From NCBI GenBank assembly GCA_016927865.1, contig JAFGLU010000118.1:24634-88633 (forward strand): a stretch of 64,000 nt of DNA, given 5' to 3'. The stretch comes from Anaerolineaceae bacterium. Its GTDB lineage: Bacteria > Chloroflexota > Anaerolineae > Anaerolineales > Anaerolineaceae. The notes beneath the pieces were generated by a model. The model did no database searches. It was given only the letters and a program-made list of their open reading frames with translations, and was not told the origin of the DNA. Position numbers and translations under genes: made by a program. Of this stretch, positions 46,652 through 54,682 are shown one piece after another. The stretch's first letter is position 1. Each line of letters starts with the position of its first letter.

Positions 46652-48064
46652 TTAACCCAAGCGGGCCAGCACCATCAAGGTTAGGATAATGCCGATGCCG
46701 AGGCCGCCCAGGATCAGCCCGGCGATGGCGGCGCCCTTGAAGCGGTGGCGAGCCAGCAGCGAGCCCAGCCCGGTGGAGAAACCCAGCAGGCAGAAGTCGA
46801 TGGCTACGCCCGTTAGAAAACCGATCATTTGCTCCGAGATGTTGGCCGCCTGGACAAAAATTCCTTGAAAGATGCTAAAACTCAACAGGGCCACCAGCGA
46901 GAATAAGCCAAAGAAGCCCATCGCCAGGCTCAGCCAGGTGAAGGCCGAGGCGTTGGGGTCAGGTTTGATCAACGGTCGTTCGAGGGTGGCTCTGGCGGCT
47001 TCAAGGGCCTCTTGCGTGACGACCTGCTCGGTCGGGTCGGGCTGCGCTTGCGCATCGAGTTCCGTGCTTTCAGACGCTGCACCCTGGTACTCAAGTTTGG
47101 CTTCTTGCACAAGCACAGCTTCCGCCGGCTCTTGGGCAGTCTTGCGCTGCCCGGCCTGGTAGGCCTGGTTGAATTTGCGGAACTGGCCAAAGGTTTGCAC
47201 TGCCATCACCAACTGGACCAGGGCAAACACTGCCCATGTGCCGCTGCTTCCCAGGGCGTTGTTGACGGCTGCCCAAACCAGGGTGACCCCGTAGACGATG
47301 TAGAGGGCCGGGGTGCGGAAGATGAGCGAGCCGAGCCCCACCACCACCAGCAAGATGCCCCAGGCGGAATCGAGGAAACCGGCTGAGACGAAAGAGATGA
47401 TGCCCATGACGATCATCCAGCTGCCCCACGAGCGAATGTCACGGCGCATGGCCATCTCGAGGAGGGAGGCATCGGGCTGCCGGAAGGGGGCCGCGGGCAG
47501 GTCTTTGATCACGCTGCCCAGCGGCTTGCGGATGGGGCGGCGGGTGAGGGGCCGGACCGCGCCAATGCCGAGCATACCGCCGATTGCGCCGCCCATCCAA
47601 AAAGCGGCGGGGGTTTCAAATAACATGCGCGATAAGGTGCCGCCCAGGACGATGCAGAAGACAATCACCAGCCCGATGAGCAGGCGGCGCATGACCACGG
47701 ATTGGGCGTAGTTTTTCAGGTCTTTTAAATCGACCATTCTGCCGGTGAGCGCTTTTTCCAGCGTGTCCAGTTCGGCAGACCAGTATTCGATTTCGGGGAC
47801 GATGAGTCCCATGCCGCGACCGCCGACGTTAATACGCGTGTCTACATTTAATTGCCAGTCATCTGGGTCTCGCCGCCAGGTAACATTGAGTTCGGTGGGC
47901 GTATTGCGAGGATAGGCGGCCAATAAGTTTCCCACGCCTATCCCGCGGCGGTACGTGCGCCCGTCCTGGCTGGTGAACCCGGCCTGCCCGGCATAGGCGG
48001 CCAGGCGGCGCTGAAGTTCTCCCTCATCTACATTTACTTTAAAACTGCGTTCTAACTGAGCCAT
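46652..48064 (-). CDS. Hypothetical multi-pass membrane protein
   Basis: Soluble N-terminus then multiple hydrophobic segments; no confident family. Confidence 0.6.
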   Translation of the reverse strand: MAQLERSFKVNVDEGELQRRLAAYAGQAGFTSQDGRTYRRGIGVGNLLAAYPRNTPTELNVTWRRDPDDWQLNVDTRINVGGRGMGLIVPEIEYWSAELDTLEKALTGRMVDLKDLKNYAQSVVMRRLLIGLVIVFCIVLGGTLSRMLFETPAAFWMGGAIGGMLGIGAVRPLTRRPIRKPLGSVIKDLPAAPFRQPDASLLEMAMRRDIRSWGSWMIVMGIISFVSAGFLDSAWGILLVVVGLGSLIFRTPALYIVYGVTLVWAAVNNALGSSGTWAVFALVQLVMAVQTFGQFRKFNQAYQAGQRKTAQEPAEAVLVQEAKLEYQGAASESTELDAQAQPDPTEQVVTQEALEAARATLERPLIKPDPNASAFTWLSLAMGFFGLFSLVALLSFSIFQGIFVQAANISEQMIGFLTGVAIDFCLLGFSTGLGSLLARHRFKGAAIAGLILGGLGIGIILTLMVLARLG

Positions 48065-48178
48065 TCGTTTCTCCCTGGCCGAACCCTAGCTTTCATCCTT
48101 GAAGGTGAGCTGGGTGCGGGTGTTTCGTAAAACCTGGTAATTCTGCCGGTACCTACTCGGAGGTGGAAGAAAGTTCTC

Positions 48179-48229
48179 GAATTTGAGGTGTATGTGGGGT
48201 GCGAAGCACCCCACATACACCTCAAATTC
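48179..48229. repeat. Palindromic element family A, copy 8
   Basis: 24-bp perfect arms GAATTTGAGGTGTATGTGGGGTGC-GAA-GCACCCCACATACACCTCAAATTC; left flank tacctactcggaggtggaagaaagtt. Confidence 0.97.
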
Positions 48230-48264
48230 AGGCCTTTTTTAGCTTTGAGGAGTTACCACTGTTG

Positions 48265-50166
48265 CTATTCTACCATCTCCGCCCACTGATTCATCTTCTG
48301 ATCCAGGAGTTGCTGGGCGTGCAGGTAATCCTGTCCCATTTTTTGCACTTTGGCGGGGTCGGTGGGCGGGTTTTCGAGCGCCTTCTCAATGGAGGCCAGT
48401 TTCGCTTCCAGGGCGGCGATCTCATCCTCGAGGTGCTTGATCTGTTGCAGCCGCTGGCGCTGTTTGTTGGTGGAGGGCCCGCTGGGGCGCGGAGCGTCTT
48501 CGCTGGGGCGGGCGGCAGGGCGGGGAGCGGTTTCACGCAGGGCGGCTTCGCGGGCAGCCTCGGCAGCCAGCATCTGCTTGTACTCGGAGTAGTCGCCGTC
48601 GAAGATGCGCAGCGTGGCCTCCTCGGGGAGCACTTCCCAGATTTGCGTGCCAAGGGCGTCGATCAGGTAGCGGTCATGCGAGACCAGCAAGATGGTGCCG
48701 TGGTAATTGGACAGGACAGCTTGCAGCACTTCCTGCGAAGGCAGATCGAGGTGGTTGGTGGGCTCGTCCAACAGGAGCAGGTTGGCGCTGCTGAGGGCCA
48801 GCACCGCCAGGGCCAGTCTGCCGCGCTCGCCGCCCGAAAGCATGCCCACCGTTTTGAAGACGTCTTCGCCGGTGAACAAGAATTTGGCCAGGTAGTCGCG
48901 AATTTCGCCCACGCGCATGTTCGGCGCGGCGGTTTCAATCTCTTGGATCAGGGTGTTGTTTCCGTGCAGGCCCTCGTGCGCCTGGGCAAAGTAGCCCACG
49001 TTCAGGTTAGCGCCCAGCTCGGTGCGCCCTTGCAGGGGCGGAATGAGTTCGAGAATGGTCTTGAGAAAGGTGGTTTTGCCCGCGCCGTTGGGACCCATAA
49101 TGGCGGCGCATTCGCCGCGGCGCAGAACCAGGTTGGGGACGGTGAACAGCACCCGACCCTCGTCCTGATAGCCTACGCCCAGATCGTAGGTGCGCAGCAC
49201 CAGGTCACCGGAACGCAGGGCCGGGGTCAGGCGGAAGCGCAGGTGGCGCGAATCGACGGGCGGGGTGATGACGGCCGTTTCCAGCAGGCGCTCCAGGCGC
49301 TTGAGCCGCCCTTGAGCCTGGCGCGTGTTCTGCCCGGCCATGTTGCGGCGGATGTATTCGTCTTCCTTTTCAATGAAAGCCTGCTGCGCTTCATATTCTT
49401 CCAGGCGGCGGCGGTAGCGCTCTTCGCGCTGGCGCAGGTAGGCGGAATAGTTGCCGCGGTAGGATTCCAGGCCGGGGGTCATTTCCCAGGTCTCTTCTAC
49501 CACCTGATCGAGGAAGTAGCGGTCGTGCGAGACGATTAGCGCGGCGCCGGGCCAATCTTTGAAGTATTTTTCCAGCCATTCGATGGCGGAAATATCCAGG
49601 TGATTGGTAGGCTCGTCCAGCAGGAGCAGGTCGGGGTCGGTGAGCAGGAGGCGGGCCAGAAAGGCGCGCGTTTGCTGCCCGCCAGATATCTGGTTGAGCG
49701 GGCGGTGATAATCGGCGGGGTCAAATCCCAGCCCCGCCAGGGTTTGGCGGATGCGGGTTTCATAAGCATAACCGCCGCGCAGCTCAAAAAGATGCTGCAA
49801 GCGACCGTAGCGCTCCAGGGTGTCGGGGTCGTGCCCGGCGCTCATGGTGTGCTCCAACTGGTGCAGCTCGGCCTGCATCTCGATCAGGTCGCCGAAGGCT
49901 CCCAGGCATTCTTCCCAAATCGAACGATGCGTGTCCAGGTTGGGGCGCTGGGGCAGATAACCCACGCGGATGCCGCGGGCCACGCGCACATCCCCGGCGG
50001 AAGCCTCTTCCAACCCGACCAGTACCTTGAGTAGGGTAGTTTTGCCCACGCCGTTGGCGCCAACCAGACCAATGCGCGCGCGCTGCGGAATGGCAAAACT
50101 CAAATCGCGGAAGATGTCTTCGGGGCCGTAGGATTTACTCAGGCCGCTGGCGGTCAACAGGGACAT
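48265..50166 (-). CDS. ABC-F family ATP-binding protein
   Basis: Two ATPase domains (GANGVGKTTLLKVL; GPNGAGKTTFLKTIL), ISGGQQTRAFLARLLL, LSGGERGRLALAVLAL, C-terminal coiled coil. Confidence 0.95.
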   Translation of the reverse strand: MSLLTASGLSKSYGPEDIFRDLSFAIPQRARIGLVGANGVGKTTLLKVLVGLEEASAGDVRVARGIRVGYLPQRPNLDTHRSIWEECLGAFGDLIEMQAELHQLEHTMSAGHDPDTLERYGRLQHLFELRGGYAYETRIRQTLAGLGFDPADYHRPLNQISGGQQTRAFLARLLLTDPDLLLLDEPTNHLDISAIEWLEKYFKDWPGAALIVSHDRYFLDQVVEETWEMTPGLESYRGNYSAYLRQREERYRRRLEEYEAQQAFIEKEDEYIRRNMAGQNTRQAQGRLKRLERLLETAVITPPVDSRHLRFRLTPALRSGDLVLRTYDLGVGYQDEGRVLFTVPNLVLRRGECAAIMGPNGAGKTTFLKTILELIPPLQGRTELGANLNVGYFAQAHEGLHGNNTLIQEIETAAPNMRVGEIRDYLAKFLFTGEDVFKTVGMLSGGERGRLALAVLALSSANLLLLDEPTNHLDLPSQEVLQAVLSNYHGTILLVSHDRYLIDALGTQIWEVLPEEATLRIFDGDYSEYKQMLAAEAAREAALRETAPRPAARPSEDAPRPSGPSTNKQRQRLQQIKHLEDEIAALEAKLASIEKALENPPTDPAKVQKMGQDYLHAQQLLDQKMNQWAEMVE

Positions 50167-50214
50167 GACGCTCTCTTTCTGGCGGGTAATTGCTCAGCCA
50201 GAGGTTGAAGGTTG

Positions 50215-50265
50215 CCAATTTGAGGTATTTGCGGGGGCTTTGCCCCCGCAAATACCTCAAATTGG
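50215..50265. repeat. Palindromic element family A, copy 9
   Basis: 24-bp perfect arms CCAATTTGAGGTATTTGCGGGGGC-TTT-GCCCCCGCAAATACCTCAAATTGG; left flank ggtaattgctcagccagaggttgaagg. Confidence 0.97.
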
Positions 50266-50417
50266 GTAACCATAGTTACTCTGGCGGGTAGTATACCAGA
50301 GCAGAGAAGAAAGAGTAACTGTAAAGAACACGAAAGGCGCAAGGTGTCCTGAAAAGGCCTGTATAATTACCTCAACCATGCGCCTATTTGTTTAAATTGG
50401 CTTTTGCGAGGTGAGAT

Positions 50418-51512
50418 TTGAATATTACACGGCACCGTTGTGGTTTGCAGCGCACGTTGCGCGCCTTGGAAAAGGGTGTTGTGACCCTTGGTTTTATCGG
50501 TGGCTCGATCACCGATGGGCGTCCGGAATGGAACTGGCCGGAGCCGGTGGTGGCCTGGTTCTGCGAGCATTTCCCTGGCGTGCGGGTGAAGGTTGAAAAC
50601 GCCGCCATCGGCGCCACGGGCAGCGATCTGGCGGTGTTCCGCGCCCAGCGCGATCTCATCGACCGCGGCTGTGATTTGGTGTTCATTGAGTTTGCGGTGA
50701 ACGACGAGGGCGAGCCCGCCGAAAAGCGCATGCGCTCGCGCGAGGGACTGGTGCGCAAGCTGCTGGGCGGCGAGGGCCGCGACCTGATTTTCACCTATAC
50801 CTATATGCAATCGATGTATGCCGACATGCTGGCCGGGCGCGTGCCCCCTTCTATCGCCGAGTTCGAGCAGCTTGCCGAACATTATGGGATCGGCTCGGTA
50901 TGGATGGGACTGCACGCGTTTGAAGAAGTGCGCAAGGGGCGTATGTGCTGGGAAGAGTGGCTGCCCGACGGCTTGCACCCCCAATTCCGCGGCAGTTTGA
51001 GTTACGCCCAGGCGGTGACGGGCTTTTTGGAGCACGAGTTGTTGGGCGAAGGCGGCCCTGCTTTGCCAACGGTGCCGGCGCCGCTTAACCCCCACAACTG
51101 GGAGAACGGCTATCTGCTGCCCTTTGACCAGGTGCGCCTGGAAGGACCCTGGACGCTGCGCCGCTGGGTGAAGCTGGTGTGGATCGACCAGGTGCTGCGC
51201 ACTTCGGCGGTGGGCGCGCGGCTGGCCTTTGATTTCGAGGGGCGCGGATTGCTGCTGGCGCTTGATTTTGGCAAGGCCGCCGCCGAATTCCGCTACAGCC
51301 TGGATGGCGGCGAGTGGAAGCTCTCTGGTTTTGACCGCCCCGATTGGGTCGGCCCGGACGGCTGGTACCGGCCTTTGACCGTGGCGGATGACCTGCCGGA
51401 GGGTAAGCACACATTCGCACTGGAAGTGCTGCATGCCGATCCTAAGGGGGACGGGAGCGTGCCCAGCCAGGGAACGAACTTTAATTTGGGGTTGATTGGA
51501 ATTTTACCCTAA
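50418..51512 (+). CDS. SGNH/GDSL hydrolase family protein
   Basis: VVTLGFIGGSITDG; NAAIGATGSDLAVFRAQRDL; DLVFIEFAVND; LPDGLHPQFRGSLSYA. Confidence 0.88.
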   Translation: MNITRHRCGLQRTLRALEKGVVTLGFIGGSITDGRPEWNWPEPVVAWFCEHFPGVRVKVENAAIGATGSDLAVFRAQRDLIDRGCDLVFIEFAVNDEGEPAEKRMRSREGLVRKLLGGEGRDLIFTYTYMQSMYADMLAGRVPPSIAEFEQLAEHYGIGSVWMGLHAFEEVRKGRMCWEEWLPDGLHPQFRGSLSYAQAVTGFLEHELLGEGGPALPTVPAPLNPHNWENGYLLPFDQVRLEGPWTLRRWVKLVWIDQVLRTSAVGARLAFDFEGRGLLLALDFGKAAAEFRYSLDGGEWKLSGFDRPDWVGPDGWYRPLTVADDLPEGKHTFALEVLHADPKGDGSVPSQGTNFNLGLIGILP

Positions 51513-52330
51513 TCGGATAGAACAACTTCCATGCCATCGTAAGCCGCTTCTGCGCCGTGGGGAGCAAAGAAGGCATGGAGTTCATCGTGCAAGGGGTTGC
51601 CGGAATGGGAGAAATGGTGGGCCAGAACCCGCCCGCCGGGGCGCAACAGGCCCGAGTCGCGGATACGCTCCAGCACCTGCAGGAAGGTATCGAAGCTGAG
51701 GTGCTGGTTGTAGCTGCCCTTGCCTACAGTTTCTTCGAGGATGATTGCATCGAACGAGTGCCCCTGCAGCGCCTGCCAGGTTTCTTCAGGAAAGTAACCG
51801 GTATCCGTGGCGTAGAGGATGGCGTGAGGGCCGGCTTCGATGCTGTAAAACAGCGCTTCCAAGTGGTCAATGGCATGGTAGGCGCGGAAGGCGGTGAAGT
51901 TGTAATCGTTATCCTGCCAGCTTTCAAAGGCGCTAACTGTCTGAATTTCGAGGCGCGCCTTTTCCAGGTCCAAGCCTTTTGCGGCCAGCTCCACAGCCAC
52001 GTCCTTCGGCCCATATAAGCGCATGACCGGGATGTTTGGCCCTCCGCCAAAGGGTTGGGGGCGTAGAAAGAAATTATCGGGGTTGAAGTGATCTTCGTGG
52101 GTGTGCGTGATCAAGCCTGTGCGCACTTTCCATAAGTTGAGGTTGAGGCGCTGCGCGGCTGCCAGCAGGTCGGGGCCAAAGTCGACCAATAAATCATCGT
52201 TGACCAGCAGCGCGCTGCGCAGGCGCAAATTCTTGCCGCCCAGGCGGCGTGCTTCGCTGCACACAGTGCAATTACAAAAAAGGGCGGGAAAACCTTCGGA
52301 TGCGCCGGTACCCAAGAATTGAAACCGCAT
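51509..52330 (-). CDS. MBL-fold metallohydrolase (PhnP-like)
   Basis: MRFQFLGTGASEGFPALFCNCTVCSEARRLGGKNLRLRSALLVNDDLLVDFGPD; LITHTHEDHFNPDN; LAHHFSHSGN. Confidence 0.9.
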   Translation of the reverse strand: MRFQFLGTGASEGFPALFCNCTVCSEARRLGGKNLRLRSALLVNDDLLVDFGPDLLAAAQRLNLNLWKVRTGLITHTHEDHFNPDNFFLRPQPFGGGPNIPVMRLYGPKDVAVELAAKGLDLEKARLEIQTVSAFESWQDNDYNFTAFRAYHAIDHLEALFYSIEAGPHAILYATDTGYFPEETWQALQGHSFDAIILEETVGKGSYNQHLSFDTFLQVLERIRDSGLLRPGGRVLAHHFSHSGNPLHDELHAFFAPHGAEAAYDGMEVVLSD

Positions 52331-52395
52331 GGTGGAATTCCTCCATAAAGTGGATGATAGAAAAGTGAAAACTACTCGGAAAGCGAAGAAAAAGG

Positions 52396-52447
52396 CCGAA
52401 TTTGAACTATTTGCGGGGCTTCACCCCCGCAAATAGTTCAAATTCGG
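52396..52447. repeat. Palindromic element family A, copy 10
   Basis: CCGAATTTGAACTATTTGCGGGG / CCCCCGCAAATAGTTCAAATTCGG; flanks aaaactactcgg... / ...ctggctgagtagtcg. Confidence 0.95.
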
Positions 52448-52610
52448 GTCTCACCACTGGCTGAGTAGTCGCGAAAAGGGATTGTAACACGAAGGTGTTC
52501 TGGAGTTTTATGTTAATGATCGGTAAAGAATACCCATTTGTAGCTTGCCCGAATCACAATAATGGATTATTATCAAAATCTGGTAATCCAATTTTTTTGG
52601 AGGAGAAAAA

Positions 52611-53774
52611 ATGAAACGCAGTATGTCTTTGATTTTGGCAGTGACGGTCATCGCTACGATGCTCCTGGCTGCTTGCGCGCCGGCTGCTACGCCTGCGCCT
52701 ACCGCGGTACCCACCGCCGTTCCCGCCACCGAGGTCCCCACTGAAGCCCCCACCGCTGTGCCCCCGACCGAGGTTCCGACCGAGGTTCCTGAGCCTGCCG
52801 TAGGTTCTCCGGAACACCCCATCAAAGTTTTGTTCGTTCCGTCGGTGGATGCTAACATCATCACCACGGGCGGCCAGGTAATGGCCGAGGCGTTGAACAA
52901 AGCCACCGGCTTGACCTTCGAGGTCAGCGTGCCTACCTCTTACGCCGCTACGATTGAAGAGATGTGCGCTTCCCCGACAGACACCATGGCCTTCATCCCC
53001 GGCCTGGGCTATGCCCTCGCCAGCCAGTTGTGCGGTGTGGACGTTGCCTTCAAGGCCGTTCGCTATGGTTATCCTGTGTACTGGGCCGAGTTCATCGTGG
53101 CCCGTGACAGCGAATACCAGACTCTGGCTGACCTGGAAGGCGCCAAGTGGGGTTACGGCGATGTCGGCTCCACCTCTGGTTACATGGTCCCGCTCGTGAT
53201 GTTCCAGGAACAGGGCATCACCCCCGGTGAAGAAGTTCAGACCGGCGGCCACAACCAGACCGTCACCGCCGTCTATAACGGCGAAGTTGACTTCGGCACC
53301 GTCTTCTACAGCGTTCCGCTGACCCCCGAAGGCGCCCCTGTCTTCAGCTTCGAGGATTACGAAGCCGGCACGGTCACCGATGACATGTACGAAATTCCGG
53401 AAGAATCCATCCCCAACTGCGCCCCCGATGCTGAAGGCAAGAAACTGCTGTGCGACGGCTGGCGTGTTTTGGATGCCCGCGCCAACATCCGTGCGGAAGC
53501 CCCGGATGTGATGCAGAAAGTGCGCATCCTGGCCATCTCGCCTGCCATCCCCAACGACACCATGGCCTTTGGGCCCGAGTTCCCCGCTGACGTTCGCACT
53601 CTGATCGAAGACGCTTTGATTTCCTTCGCAGAGACGGAAGACTGGGCGAATTCGATTGGCTCAAATGACTTCTATGGTTGGTCTGGCATTCTGCCCGCCA
53701 CCGACGCGGAATTTGATTTTGTCCGCGCGATGATTGAAGCCACCGGCCTTACGCTTGAAGGCCTGGGCCAGTAA
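52611..53774 (+). CDS. phnD: Phosphate/phosphonate ABC transporter substrate-binding lipoprotein (PhnD-like)
   Basis: Lipobox LLAACAP, Pro/Thr/Val linker, HPIKVLFVPSVDANIITTGGQVMAEALNKATGL, DVGSTSGYMVPLVMF. Confidence 0.92.
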   Translation: MKRSMSLILAVTVIATMLLAACAPAATPAPTAVPTAVPATEVPTEAPTAVPPTEVPTEVPEPAVGSPEHPIKVLFVPSVDANIITTGGQVMAEALNKATGLTFEVSVPTSYAATIEEMCASPTDTMAFIPGLGYALASQLCGVDVAFKAVRYGYPVYWAEFIVARDSEYQTLADLEGAKWGYGDVGSTSGYMVPLVMFQEQGITPGEEVQTGGHNQTVTAVYNGEVDFGTVFYSVPLTPEGAPVFSFEDYEAGTVTDDMYEIPEESIPNCAPDAEGKKLLCDGWRVLDARANIRAEAPDVMQKVRILAISPAIPNDTMAFGPEFPADVRTLIEDALISFAETEDWANSIGSNDFYGWSGILPATDAEFDFVRAMIEATGLTLEGLGQ

Positions 53775-53794
53775 TCCGACGTTCTACCGTTTTT

Positions 53795-53820
53795 CTGGGC
53801 AGGGAGCAATCCCTGCCCAG
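53795..53820. terminator. Hairpin between phnD and phnC
   Basis: CTGGGCAGGGA-gcaa-TCCCTGCCCAG. Confidence 0.7.
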
Positions 53821-53914
53821 ATTTTCAAATCAACCCACCGGTTCGGATTAGTGGTTCAAAGCCGCTTATCCGAACTTGTGTTATATAGACAGCTCCTTCT
53901 GGTATCAATGAATT

Positions 53915-54670
53915 ATGCTTAAAATCCAAAATCTGACCAAGGTGTATATGCCAGCGAACGTGAGAGCGCTGGAGGATGTAACTTTTGACGTGCCCAAGGG
54001 CCAGTTTCTGGCAGTCATTGGATTGAGCGGTTCAGGAAAATCCACGCTGCTGCGCTGCATAAACCGGCTGGTTGAACCGACCTCGGGAAAGATCTTCCTG
54101 GACGGCCAGGATGTGACGGTGGCGAACGCCGAGGAACTGCGCCGCGTCCGGCGCAAAATCGGCATGGTTTTCCAGCACTTCAACCTGGTTCACCGCTCCA
54201 GTGTGCTGACCAATGTCCTGGCGGGCCGGTTGGGGTATACCAACCCGGCCTGGAGTCTGATCAACCGGTTCCCCAAGGCGGATATTGAAAAGGCCAGGTA
54301 CCAGTTGGAACGGGTTGGAATTGGGGATAAGACTCACCAGCGGGCCGATGCCCTTTCGGGTGGCCAGCAGCAGCGGGTGGGCATTGCCCGTGCTTTGATG
54401 CAGGACCCCGAGATCATTCTGGCTGATGAACCGGTGGCCAGCCTCGACCCGGTGCTGGCGCACAGTATCATGCAGTATCTGGAAAAGATCAATGCGGAAG
54501 ACGGCGTGACAGTGATTTGCAGCTTGCATTTCCTGGACCTGGTACATCGTTACGCACACCGTGCTATTGCTCTCAATGCGGGGCGCGTGGTGTTCGACGG
54601 GCTGCCAAAAGAGATCGATGACGAGCGGTTCAAAGAAATCTATGGGCAAGAAGCAGAACGCGTCGGCTAA
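53915..54670 (+). CDS. phnC: Phosphonate ABC transporter ATP-binding protein
   Basis: [91 protein letters not shown]. Confidence 0.95.
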   Translation: MLKIQNLTKVYMPANVRALEDVTFDVPKGQFLAVIGLSGSGKSTLLRCINRLVEPTSGKIFLDGQDVTVANAEELRRVRRKIGMVFQHFNLVHRSSVLTNVLAGRLGYTNPAWSLINRFPKADIEKARYQLERVGIGDKTHQRADALSGGQQQRVGIARALMQDPEIILADEPVASLDPVLAHSIMQYLEKINAEDGVTVICSLHFLDLVHRYAHRAIALNAGRVVFDGLPKEIDDERFKEIYGQEAERVG

Positions 54671-54682
54671 GGAGATCCGTCC

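Noticed and set aside
12325-52447. CRISPR array interpretation of the repeated palindromes
   Set aside because: Copies are dispersed over 40 kb with genes between them, not regularly spaced, and no cas genes are present.
12325-52447. Simple rho-independent terminator explanation for all family A copies
   Set aside because: No consistent T-tract follows the core stems and conserved flanks extend ~30 bp on each side, so ordinary terminators do not explain them, although some may act as such.
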